The notes below the pieces were generated by a model. It searched no databases. It was not told the DNA's origin and saw only the letters and a list, made by a program, of their open reading frames with translations. From positions 186,001 through 250,000 of the forward strand of contig JAWDGP010008026.1 of assembly GCA_033675545.1 (NCBI GenBank): DNA of 64,000 nucleotides. The letters are read 5' to 3'. Shown in pieces: positions 1 to 12,343 of this stretch (the stretch's first letter is position 1; each line of letters begins with the position of its first letter). This DNA is from Elysia crispata. Its lineage: Eukaryota > Mollusca > Gastropoda > Plakobranchidae. Made by a program: the position numbers and the translations under genes.

Positions 1-781
1 AGACTGTACACTGGGGTATCTGCTCATGTATGTCCCAGACATCGTCGGTGGCTGGGCAGAAAAATGGAAAGCAACAATAAATGAAACAGGAGACAACGTC
101 TCGATCAGTGTGTTGCTATTTCTTTTCACACAAGACAACCTGGCCGCCCGTCAAAATAATAATAATTAATAGGCTTGTATTGGTTAGCTTCATTAAATAT
201 TATATGCTAAATCACAATTTGATGAGGTGAGGAAAGACAAAGAGGGTGATGTGAAAGAAGGAATATTGAATCGGTGAGGATTAAAAGCCAAAAAGCAGAG
301 GAGAGAATGAGTAAATATTTCAGAAGAAAGTGTCTAGTTCTAAGTAGCCTGCAATTTATATATGTGGCACACATAATGTAACTATTTGCTGCCCATCAAG
401 TAATAACTCGCACTACTCAGGCGAAACTCAAATGCAAGAGCATGGACAAGTGGTGACATAGCCTCTATGATAACCAGCTAAACCTTTGGTTTGCAGTACA
501 AATGGGTGCATTTACTATGATAGATCATGATAAATAAAAAGGTATCCAGGAAGAACAATGCTGATTTGTGAGACCGTGGTTATCTATTCAGAACAAGCTG
601 CAAGATAGCTCGAGATACAGAACATCTGGGATGCAATGCTCTGATTTTGGGGGATTTTTACTTAAATGTTTTTAATAATTATAACCACTTATGTTCAACG
701 ATATGCCTTTTTTTAAGCTAATCGAGGCCCCATAGTTATGCACCCTTGGTAACAGGATATAAATGTATTTTGGGCACTTAC
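1..781. other. Non-coding sequence 3' of the last visible exon of the minus-strand gene
   Basis: AT-rich sequence that begins with a GTAAGT donor on the minus strand at 781, so it should be intron. No exon, repeat or RNA gene is recognised. Confidence 0.5.
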
Positions 782-997
782 CGGTGGACAGGTGGGTAGC
801 GGTGGAGGCTGGCCCCGCGGGCTGCCCGGGTGATTGTGGTGGAGGTGAGGGTGGCCTGGATGGAGATGTGGCGGGTGGATGGGAGGATAGAACTGATGCT
901 GACTAGGTCCAGGGTAGCCATAGTGCATGGAGTGACTACCTCCACCGCCTCCACCACCGTACGGAAGTCTGGTGGGGCTGTTGCCACACAGGGATTG
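782..997 (-). CDS. Internal coding exon, Pro/Gly/His-rich disordered segment (72 codons)
   Basis: On the minus strand, acceptor TATCTTGTCAG precedes CAATCC and the exon ends CCACCG before the consensus donor GTAAGT (complement of 776-781). Both borders are phase 0, and the frame continues directly from the exon at 1371-1508 across a 373-bp intron. The 72 residues include 18 Pro, 13 Gly and 11 His: a run of seven Gly, then a Tyr/Pro/His stretch (HPPHLHPGHPHLHHNHPG), and near the end PPPLPTCPP, which fits a PxxP SH3 ligand or an EVH1/WW-type proline motif. This is low-complexity, probably disordered sequence, so homology cannot be assigned. The pairing of precise splice borders with a GC-rich open frame is the main support. 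The gene continues to the left beyond the window. Confidence 0.75.
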
Positions 998-1370
998 CTG
1001 ACAAGATACAACACATACATGTGATTGATGAGTTATGTGACAGGTCCATGTAAGCAATCAAAACTGTTCCATCCAAGATTTTTTTTAAAATTAGGGGAAA
1101 AAATCGACTTCACGCTTAAGGAGTGCCGTTTCTAAAAAGCAATAACAGCAACAACAACAACAACAGCAACAGCTTTAACACCAACAACACAAAAACTTCA
1201 TTACATCCGTAGTATAACACCAAAATCAATGTTAATGGCATCAATATCACAACCACTACCGACAACAAAATACACCGGAAAGAATATCCTATGCCGCAAT
1301 TAACCAAAGATCAATGAAATCAGGGCCAAAAAACAGTTACAACAACTACAACTAATGACTACCGGCGTAC
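998..1370 (-). other. Short intron between the two left-hand exons
   Basis: A 373-bp intron with a GT donor at its minus-strand 5' end and TGTCAG at its 3' end. It contains a small imperfect (CAA/CAG)n stretch at about 1141-1175 and no other recognisable element. Confidence 0.65.
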
Positions 1371-1508
1371 CGTATACATGGCTTCATTATTGCGGGCAAT
1401 CATCCACAGCTCCTCCAACCTCTCCATGACGTCCACAAAGTGGGTCCTCAGCTCCTCGGCGAAGCGGATGGCCAGAGCGGTCAAGCTTGACCCACATGCC
1501 TGCATCTC
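1371..1508 (-). CDS. Internal coding exon, amphipathic helical segment (46 codons), probably of the SAM gene
   Basis: On the minus strand a strong pyrimidine tract ending CTCCTCCTCCAG precedes an open exon of exactly 46 codons, followed by donor GTACGC. Both borders are phase 0. The translation begins EMQACGSSLTALAIRFAEEL, contains THFVDVMERLEELWMIARN and ends NEAMYT. It reads as one or two amphipathic helices with regular Leu/Ile/Val/Met spacing and many Glu/Arg pairs, typical of a conserved coiled or helical-bundle segment. I do not recognise the family. It has the same strand and phase as the SAM exon at 47421-48122 and the exon at 782-997, so one gene is the simplest reading, but about 46 kb separates it from the SAM exon and no transcript evidence is available. 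It could belong to a separate gene nested in or located 3' of the SAM gene. Confidence 0.8.
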
Positions 1509-1659
1509 CTGGAGGAGGAGGACATGAGAAAGATAAGTATGAAATGATCAGCTCGCTTGTAATAGGGCATTTGATGAAAGAATAACTAACTGTCTAACTA
1601 GAAGGGCAGTTTCTGGATGTCCCTCGCGTATACATTTAAAACACGGTAGCGGGGAGGGG

Positions 1660-1661
<2 letters not shown>

Positions 1662-1691
<30 letters not shown>
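1662..1691 (+). repeat. (GA)n microsatellite
   Basis: About 15 uninterrupted GA units preceded by a G-rich stretch. Confidence 0.95.
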
Positions 1692-1697
<6 letters not shown>

Positions 1698-2360
1698 GTG
1701 AGTGAGTAAGTTTGAATTAGCGATAAAGGCTGAGAGAGCAGTGAAAAGAGAAGAAAAGATACCGCATACAAACGTAAGGAAGGCGAGAATTGCCAAGTCA
1801 AGAAAGACAATACTCTCAAGGAAGGGGGAGGGATGGCGCAGCACTTTATGAGGACTGTAGACGTCACGAATTGGCACATAAAGAAACTTCCACTTTTTAT
1901 TTACTTTTATCCAGTCTATTCTGAGAAAAACAAGTTATTGTTAAGAAAGAAAGAAAATGCTTAGAATTTGGAAGGGTTGTATAACTTATGAATCAGAAAC
2001 ACATCCCAGGAGTAGCGACCACCTTTTGTCCTACTGCGTCGAGCAACAACGAGAAAAAGAAAAAAATCGTGATAATTCTTTTTTGTCTATATATTCAAGA
2101 ATTCAACTATATACATTCTTAACAGTTACGTATTCTCTAATCTATCTTGTTCGACTAATTCTCCCTCTTTGCTTTAAAAAAAATTGTATTAGCTTTAATT
2201 CTCGCAAATATTGGCTTACAATTTTGCGATTTACAAAATACATAGCACTCAAAAGAGGGGGCAGAGGAAAATATTGTGACGAAAATAGCATCAACTTTCA
2301 AGAACAAGAACGATGGCTCTAAAAGTAGTGCAGAAGTAGTAATGGTAGTGGTGGTGTTTG

Positions 2361-2550
<190 letters not shown>

Positions 2551-5500
2551 ATATAGCAGAATGTCAGAAGAGGAGAAAGTCGGAAAAAGTTAAAGGTAAA
2601 AGAAGTATTGAGGAGACGGGGCACAGACCTAATCTATTATTGCAGGAGTGAGGCATAAAGAATATGTTCTGTCAGACACTGAGGTTCGTGTGTCAAACCG
2701 CACAGCAAACTAATGCAAGAAAATGTGAAAATTATTTATACTTGGGTGGCTCAAGTATTACAGGAGTTCACAGGGGGGGGGGAGCGAATGAGAGAGTCAT
2801 AGTTTATGTGACTGTAAGACTACGAATTCAGCATTTATCTAGCTTAATGTGAATAAAAGATAAAAATGAGGTGATTTGATTTTAAAAAAAAACTTGCCAA
2901 AAATATAATTTAAAGTTATTAATAATAAATATTATGTTTCCATTCATTACAGTTAAGATAAAAGGGTATCAATTCATTTTTACTATGTTTCATGATGTTC
3001 ACGATGACTTTTTTCCTAATCCAGACAATGGCGGTGATATAAAACTAACAAATGGAAATATTGAGCCACAAACATTCTGTGACGCGATTGATCAAGAAGA
3101 GACAAATACTAGATTTTGATCTCAAGTATAGTCTTAAAAGACCTAAAGGTTTCACTAATGTTAGCGTTTATTTCCGAGCCATTTATTTAACAAGCATTTA
3201 ACCGATCGTACTGTCTGACATAATTTTATATTCCGTTTTTTTTCATAACCAGAACAACTTAGCAGTCCTGCACGCTAAGCAAGATTACAGGAGAGTCGAC
3301 GTCACATCTGATTGGTATTTACAGCACGCGCGTTTATTGCTGAGGGATCTGGTTTATGTTTGTCACAATGAACTGCAGCCTTTGTTCTCCTGAACATTAT
3401 GGCGACTGGAACTGATGTAAAGAGTGATTATTGGATGATCTCATCTGCAAAACCCGAGTTCACCAGGTGTCAATTGAAACCGGAGACAGTCCCAATCTTT
3501 TTGACTGCTGCATGTGTTGATGAGAGCGAAAGGCCTCACATTAATCAGTGTCACAGTGGGTAATTAGTCCATACATTGTGATTACATCTGATTATTCAGC
3601 ATCAGCTTTCCTGGCATTAGCAAAGAATGCAATAATAAAATATGGTGTTCGGTATTGGTGCGGATAAAATCGTGCTCGTTAGTCATGTTGGGGTTAGCAC
3701 TTTGCTACCCCAAAACACTAAACTAACTTATTAAGAATGTAAATTGTGTTAAACATAAAAACAAATAAAAACCCACAAACAACTGAACCTCTGAACATAA
3801 TTATATCCGTTCAGTGACATAAGTTCTAGTGTCACCAAGTTCATGCATTTCATTTATTCATATTCATATTATCATTATTATTATTATTATTATTATTTTT
3901 ATTTTTTTTAATCGCTATCTGAATCTGGCGCTTCCATCTGTTTGCTTGTTTCACTATTTGTTTGTTTGTTTGTTTTTGTTTTTTTTTTACTACCAAGCTA
4001 TTTGCAAGCCTCTCATCGTGTCTTTTTCACGTCTACTGACGCGCATTTTATTTATCTATTCAATGTTTCAACCAGTGCGTACTACACCCTCCTTCCATAC
4101 ACACCCCTCCCCCTCCTACCAATCCCCAAAGTTTGAAATGTTTCTGCGACCGTCAGGCACTACTGCACACGAGAATCAGTAACTACAGGGGTTTGAGGAT
4201 TCTCCCAAAAGATAATGGTTCGGTAATCTGATTAGTTCGCTTGCCTTGTCCACGGGGTCCGTTTTCGAGTTGATATGGTGTGTATGTGTGTGTGTGTGTC
4301 TCTCTCTCTCTTTCTCTCTCTCCCCCCCTTTTCTAGGGGTTGTAGTGACAACACTCAGACTCCATAAAAATGATCAACGTAGATTTATTCATGTCAAAAT
4401 GATCAACAGTCAGTTATTCTCTGCAATGGCTAAATGTTTCTTGACATTTTTGCAACAGCTTATTTAATATACAACATAATCAATAGACGACGGATACGAA
4501 AATAACTGTAAAAAAAAAAAAAAAATCTCACGAGGTTACGGAAAAAATGTTTACAAGTTGCATAAATATAAATCATCTAAACTTTAAATAAGCCTTTAGA
4601 TTATCTTGTGCTAAAAGAGTATTACAAAAGTTCCATCGGACGCCATTATCAACCAAGATATCTACCTTAGCCAACAAATAGCAGCACTTAGAAATAGCGT
4701 GACACTAGTGCGGTGAAAGATCTTTATGAGCCTCGAACAACTGGTATAAACACTTGAGGGGGGTGAGGAGATGTGGGTTGAGGGTATTTTCCACAGTCAG
4801 GATACACATTCTAGACTTTTGATTCAGGAGCCCTTGATCTACCGCTAGAAAACAACACCAGTTAGAAAATACCTCATACTTGCTCATATCCCAATGATGC
4901 CGCAAGCCCCAAAAAATTTTTGAGTGTATGAAAAGGAGAGAAAGAGCAAAATTAATGTGTAAGTTAGACCAACAAAAAATAAAAGACAACATATTAGAAA
5001 CACCTCGTATGTCACACTTTTTTCAGTTTTAGTTTTCTAGTCTCCTTTTATTACAGAACATAAGTGGAGAACAATTCATCTTAACTAAGCCCATCATGAC
5101 TGGGACGGATACCTAGGTCCATGGCGAATGTATAATAGATTTAAAATCGCACGGTGAAAATTTGCGCCATTTTTTATCATCCTCTACTTTGCCTTTAAAT
5201 AAAACTTTGCTTGCCGATTAAGTAATATAATTTAGTCTATCTGAATTCAGTTACTAACTCAATTTCTCCACCAGTTTTTTTTTTTTTTTTTCTGTTAATA
5301 TTGTCAACGAAAATCGTTCCTACGAGGAAGCTGAACGAGCAGAGTTACATACCCCAGGCACCTACACGCTTTGTCATTATAAAGTACATTTTTTTTTTAA
5401 AAGTCAGTGCTATAAACTGTACAGATATGATGAAATCGACCCACTTATAATCTCACGAATTTCTAAAATAGTTTGGTTACGGTAACTTTCTCAAGCCCTA

Positions 5501-8078
5501 CCCGCACGGGTGGGTAAAAGCCACGGTGAAAAGTAAAACAAGATAGAAAGCCAGTACGACGGCCTGCTTTTATTATGTCATAACAAGCAGAATTCTGTTT
5601 TTTCTATTGAATCAAATATTTCGAATTTCAATAAATATATTACATCAATCACATCATGAAGTTAACGCCGGAAGCTTCCCATGCGTGAAAAGAGGGAAAG
5701 TCTTGCAGATTTTCATTCAAAGCATTAATGTTTAATGTTTCAAATACATCACACAAATTATGCTTCATAAATTATTCCCTTTTACTATACAGTGATACAT
5801 TCATGATATCCGGTGCCAAATTCTCCACTTACTCTCGTGCACTGAAGTCGCATCAGTTCTTTTCCGTTCCGCACTGAATAAGGGTGAACTCTTTTATGTT
5901 TATTGACTCAGCCCCAACCCTTTAAAGTGCGTAGGTGTTGGGGGGAGGGGGGTTAGAGATTGAAAAAAATAAATTAAACAAAATCTTTTTTCTTCATACA
6001 AAAGATATTTTTTATATGACCAACAAGCTGGACTGGAATTGAAAGCGTCATATACCACTATTCTTTTCTTTAACATCCGTAACACCAAGAAGGCATATAT
6101 AATGTTCAATTTAATCGGATTATGTTAAGCTTCGCTTCCCATTTCCAAGTGCGTAGACAGTTTCAACTAAAGGTATTTTTGGTTCGGCTTATTACGCAAT
6201 TTTCTGGTCCAATTTACCTGGTAATTATGCTCGACAATATTATGGTAAATGAATCAATAAAACCAATTTAATTAAAAATCGAATGTAAGATCTCAGTCAT
6301 GCTTAAGGAGAGTTAATGGTAAAAACATAGCAAAAAAAATGCTTTCAGAAGGGTCGAAAAGAACAGTTAAAAAAATATCTAGGTTGCACAGTAGCTACTC
6401 TGATCTAAAGCATCTTGATAAGAAATAAAACAAAATCATGCAAATGATACTTATACCTTAGACCTGGAAAATTAAAAAGAAAAAAAATGACAGCTGGGCC
6501 TCAGATTTGGGATAATTTTGATGAATTAGGTGACAAGACTCATCAATATCAGACGTGTAAGCTAACTGGGTGAACTGATGTGCAAATAATGCTTCATAGT
6601 AACTATTCAAAAGACGTCTGTTACATTTTTTTAAGTTAAGCTTGTATGAAGAGCCCTGCGACAAAGATTTTTTTTTTTATGCATGACCAACCATTCTGAG
6701 ATATTGAAAATACCAATTTAAAATTCCTAAACCAATCAATGGTATTTCGGAGTTCAACGCTATAAGATGATGATTTCACAGCAACAAATATGCTGTTCGG
6801 AAAAGACCGTCCACTGCCCACGCAGCTCCTTTGTAAAGATTATGGTATTGCGCACCTCAGGATTTAGAATGGTAGCCTAAACTATTCGCCACTCACCACT
6901 CTTTATCGTGACGGAGTTGAAGCGCTAGTGATAAAAAAATACGCAGTCGATTAGAGTGATACACATACGACCTAAGTCTAGATCTATATGAAAAAACCTA
7001 AGCGGCTGGGTTTCGTTGTTTACGGAAACTGTCTCGCCACGGTACAGCATGGGCGACCCACCCAGCCTTTTCCTGTCTAGATATAACGATCCTGTCCTCA
7101 CATCCTGGTTCACCAGGTGTATCCTCTAAAAAGGTCACCGCGGACAGTTGGAGGCCAGGCAGTCACTGGCAAACGACCTTCAAAATCAGTGATTACGATT
7201 TATATTAAGATTGTAGATGTCATGGACTAGTTGTAGAGACAACAAAATTACCGCCCACCCTGCCCCTCACCCTTCAAAATAATGTGCGGAGCCAATCAGC
7301 TCAAACGCCAAGGCACTCAACTTCAAACCGGTAGACCCCAGTGGTCTATGGGTGCGAACAATGTATAGGTGAAAAGGATAATTGTGTCCTTAAGTATTGC
7401 TTTATGCGACTGATAAAAGCTTTAAAAGGTTCTATGCTGTTTGTGACTTGGCGACACTCATAGCTAGCCAGAAGCTTCAAAGAGGTGGGGGCTTAAAAGT
7501 AACGGTACCAAGGTCATTCGACCTTATCAAAGGGCACTTTAGAATGTGTAGGAAATGTGTAATAAAAAAAAAACGGGACGTGCGTGTGTTTGTGTGCGGA
7601 TTTAATTTTTTTTTTTTTTTTTTTTTTTGGGGGGGGGGGGGATGAATGAAGATGGAACGGGTATGCATCCTTTTTTTACCATTCTTTAGAGCATTTTACC
7701 GTAAAAAAAAAGCTTTTAGGTGGATCTTTACATAGATTGGGAAAGTACAGAATCAACTGTTTTCCAGAATTCGGACACCGATAAAAAAACGCACAGATAC
7801 TCAAAAAATCTACAGTGAGGACTGTATCTGGAAAGGACATCATTACTCGATCTAAAACCATGTACAACGAAACTATAGGTGGGCTAGCGTCAAGAACACC
7901 GGTCCTTGGTTTTATCAAAACCGTCTCATATCATGAAAGGAAAAACACTAATCTTCGTCCTGGATAGGGAGATTATGCTAGAACAGTTGGATAACACTTC
8001 GTTTACATCACCAAATTTATGCAAAGAGGACACCCATTTTAGGATTGGAGTGAGCACAGGAAAGAGGAGGGTAGTGAC
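2551..8078. other. AT-rich non-coding region, probably intron
   Basis: No exon with credible splice sites or family similarity was found. It contains minor simple repeats: (ATT)n at 3873-3897, a short GT/CT stretch near 4278-4324, scattered A- and T-runs, and a T-run joined to a G-run at 7606-7641. Confidence 0.5.
7606..7641 (+). repeat. T-run directly followed by G-run
   Basis: About 23 T residues followed by 13 G residues. Homopolymer lengths of this size are often unreliable in assemblies. Confidence 0.85.
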
Positions 8079-8357
<279 letters not shown>

Positions 8358-8826
8358 GAATGTTGAAAAGTGATTCCCAAGAAATGGAATGCTCGTGGGA
8401 ATGAGAACAGTGCGTGGTTGTGATGTTTCGCAAATGAAAATGTCTGGTGTTTGGAGTGCTCCCATCACTCCACGGCGAATCAGCCTCATAATTCAGACGT
8501 GGCCTAGATCTAGATATCTATTAGTCTAGATCTAGGTCTGCAATGGACATCGAAGCCATGTTCTTCCGCATCTTCAATCGGGCAGAGATGAATGTCATTC
8601 TGCTTATGCAACACTTCGCAAAACGAAACACTGTAATTTAAAGGAGTGCACAGAAGCAGTTAAAGATGGTGTTTTTTAGCGTGACAGTTGAGTTGATATT
8701 TTCAAAATTTTCCGTGAACTTGATTGGAAATCCTCTCAATAAAAATTAATAAAAAAAAAAAAAAAAGGGAAGAAGAAAAAAAAAAGTGAAAGAAACAATT
8801 ATGTTATGTGGACACACAAAACTTAA

Positions 8827-8827
<1 letters not shown>

Positions 8828-8897
<70 letters not shown>
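8828..8897. repeat. (TA)n microsatellite, left of a pair
   Basis: About 35 uninterrupted TA units. The sequence is self-complementary and can extrude as a cruciform. A second array lies 172 bp to the right. Confidence 0.95.
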
Positions 8898-8900
<3 letters not shown>

Positions 8901-9065
8901 ATATTTGTATATTTCGATTTAATTTGTCTCGAATATCTTGCCGCCATTAATTTCGTTACATTGGTTAAGTGAAAATTAGCCTTCCAACCTGTCTGATAAC
9001 GATGAATCATGGCATATTCTTCTGAACACTTGAGCCATAATACAAAGATAATTGATGGCTTTGTG

Positions 9066-9069
<4 letters not shown>

Positions 9070-9142
<73 letters not shown>
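9070..9142. repeat. (AT)n microsatellite, right of a pair
   Basis: About 36 uninterrupted AT units, similar in length to the array at 8828-8897. Confidence 0.95.
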
Positions 9143-9146
<4 letters not shown>

Positions 9147-9574
9147 GCTCTTATTACATTTTATCGCTCTTTGAAAATCTGGCGGTTTCGTTTGAGTGAT
9201 GCATGGCAGGTGCAGCAGACGTGAGGTGTTTGTGGAACTGTCATACGGTGTAAAGACAAGGTGCTGTGAGCAGGTGTGAGACGTTGCGTGCCTTCTGACT
9301 GACAGCTCCAAGAGTAGCGCTCTAGGTGGTTCTAACACACTTTATAATGGAAGTTTGCAACCGAAAGTGCGATGATCCATTATTTTCTTCTACCATCGTA
9401 GCAGCATCAATACGAATAGAAGTGAAGTAAAAGAAGAAGTAGTCGTTCTTAGCAGCTGCTGCAAGAACAGCAAGAATGGGTTAAGTTAAATCACAAAGTA
9501 AGTCAACGAACGTGCTTGCCCTTTATGACACTTCTTTAAAAAAAAGGACGACTGGAGAATACCGTTTTATTGCC

Positions 9575-9762
9575 GGTTTTGAAATCCCCTGTTGAGTGCT
9601 GAATTTAAGGGGGAAAAAAAGATCTATCAAAACTCATGATTTGATTCCCGCAGACAAAAAGACGCAAAGGTTTTGAAATCCCCTGTTGAGTGCTGAATTT
9701 AAGGGCAAAAAAAAAATCTATCAAAACTCATGATTTGATTCCCGCAGACAAAAAGACGCAAA
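9575..9762 (+). repeat. 94-bp tandem duplication
   Basis: Two adjacent copies (9575-9668 and 9669-9762). Each starts GGTTTTGAAATCCCC and ends GACGCAAA. They differ only around an internal purine run (GGGGGAAAAAAAG versus GGCAAAAAAAAA). The near-identity means a recent duplication or an assembly join. No coding content is recognised. Confidence 0.93.
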
Positions 9763-10152
9763 GGAAGGGGAAAACAAGAGAGAAGAGGGGAAAGAGGAAG
9801 TGATTCGATATACAAGGGTTCTTCGCATCGTCAGGCAGTGTAAGGCACGCTACAGGCTAACTCATTCCATCATGCCATACCAGACGCCAAGTGAAATCTA
9901 AAATGCAAATCTCGTTTGAAATATTTTTTTTCCTTAAGTTTCACGCACGTCATTCGTGAATGAAGAAGTGTGACTATGTAGGTTGTTATATTACTCTACC
10001 CCTTTATTTTATTTCACAATCAACTGCGACTGCCGATCCTCTAACGAGGTATAAGCTATCTTCGTTTTCATGCCTTTTTTTTTTTTTTTTTTTGATTTTT
10101 TAAATTGTCATATCCTCCGACATTTCTCCCTTACCCACCCCCTATTTGTTTA

Positions 10153-10154
<2 letters not shown>

Positions 10155-10247
<93 letters not shown>
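10155..10247 (+). repeat. (TC)n microsatellite
   Basis: About 46 uninterrupted TC units, followed by a short (ACC)n stretch. Confidence 0.95.
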
Positions 10248-10250
<3 letters not shown>

Positions 10251-11139
10251 CACCACCACCCAACGTATTTCCAGACAAGCATGCAGCTTTAAGCAATAGA
10301 TCTACCGTAAGCTCCAGTGAAGTCGGTTATTATCTCCAGCCATCTCCCGGCCTCATCACAGTCTCTCTCTCTCCCCAGCCCTAAACAAGATCAGCATTTT
10401 AAATTGTCTTCTGTGATAAGCGCTGTTACTGGCTCTTTTTCAACCTCAGTAAAACAGGCATAGCTTAAAACTTAGGCAACAGGGTACAAACACGGCCTTA
10501 TTCCCGAAACGTGCTTCGACAACTATTACGTTCATTAGAAATATCCTGCAAAATTTTCCAAACATTTTTAAAAGCCTATGTTGAATTATAACCAAAGTTT
10601 CTGTCGCACAATCATTAGTTTTGCAAGAAAACTCTTTGTCATAAGATTTTTGTTTCAAGCTTTTAAAGATTTCTTTGCTTGCTAACTCCAAATTATCCGC
10701 TTAGGAAAGATTCTTACCTCGTTCATTTTTTTTTTTTTTTTTTGCAATTTGCATTTCTGTTGTAGTACTTTATTATTAATTTGGGCATGTGAGATGTAAA
10801 AGATGAAATAAAAAGATAAATGAAATCTTTGGATATTGCAATGTTGACCCCAAAGGCGGGAAGGTTGACGAGCATTAACAACATTCAACGTTACAATACC
10901 CGAGCCGTATAAAACAACTTGGGATTTAGAAACGTAAAAAAAAAATGTGATTCCACATACTTGATAAGAATCTGACACTGACAGTGGCAGGAGAGTATAT
11001 CTTACTATAAATTAGGTGACATCTCCATATATTGCATTGATGGACAGAGAGAAGAGAGAGCAGGAGCTAAGGAGGGAAGTAGGGAGGAGAAACTTTACTG
11101 AGGGAAACAGAGTGATAAACAGGCATATAGACGCAGACA

Positions 11140-11180
11140 AAAGGAGAGAGAGAGAGAGAAGGGGGGGGGAGGGGGGGAGG

Positions 11181-11268
<88 letters not shown>

Positions 11269-11330
11269 GACAAAGACAGAGACAGAAACAGAGAGAGAGA
11301 TAGAGAGGGGGAGAGAGACAGAAAGACAGT
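11140..11330 (+). repeat. Compound (GA)n-(CAGA)n array
   Basis: GA units with G-rich interruptions, then perfect GA, then about eight CAGA units, then mixed GACAGA and GA. It belongs to the same compound type as the arrays at 14589, 30971, 31317 and 50239. Confidence 0.93.
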
Positions 11331-11496
11331 CGGAGACAGAGAAATAATGAAAATTGATACTTCAGAGACGGCATACATTTTACACAAGCCTTTGAATCAT
11401 TAGAATAAAACGAATGTCGGATTATGCTCCGATTTGATTGAACAGAGTTGTACTTGATATGTGATAGTGCAGTTATGACCAATATGGGGACATTAG

Positions 11497-11499
<3 letters not shown>

Positions 11500-11587
<88 letters not shown>
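11500..11587 (+). repeat. (GA)n microsatellite
   Basis: About 44 uninterrupted GA units. Confidence 0.95.
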
Positions 11588-11590
<3 letters not shown>

Positions 11591-12234
11591 GCGAGGGAGG
11601 GGAGGAATGCTCAAAATGTCGGGAAAAAATCAGAAAACAAATTAATGCGAAAATGTTACTGCAGATGACCAACTTTTCTTTTTCTTTTTTTTTTTCCTTC
11701 AAATCCACACGTAATTATCATCCGTAAATTTTACACAGACACATGAAGCAAATGCCGATTGCTTGTGATAAACTACAAATAAAATGTCATGTGTTTCCTT
11801 TCACATCCAGCAGCACTATCAGTTTTGCTGCTCAGATAGTGAGTTTTATTGGTTTAGGATGCCGGAGCGCTGCAGGTGAGAAATGAAATCGATATGTCAT
11901 AATACCCTGACCCGCTTGATATTTTAATGTGGCCTGTGCGAGGTCTCGCCCAGTCTAACGTCTTACTTAATGTAGCATCGATTGTAAGAGGAAGCTTGAT
12001 TGCGTCCACTGGTCACTCTTCACTGCTCCTCATTTTGACTGACTGCTCATTAACAGTTCCGCCCTTCCTCACGGGATACGCACGGCTATTAAAACTCCAT
12101 CAGTTGAGATTATGCTCTATTTTTGAGACCTTACACTCTCGTTTATTATTGCAATACTTTAGGCCTTAAGATACCTTGCTTCATAACATCACTGGCGCTC
12201 CATACGATTCATAACACCAATGTTTGAAAATAAA

Positions 12235-12246
12235 AATAATAATAAT

Positions 12247-12343
<97 letters not shown>
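12235..12343 (+). repeat. (AAT)n-(AAC)n-(AAT)n array
   Basis: A short AAT block, about ten AAC units, then about 20 AAT units. The matching poly-Leu minus-strand frame is an artefact. Confidence 0.95.

Noticed and set aside
13-60. Short protein-like start at the window edge
   Set aside because: Too short and no splice or family support.
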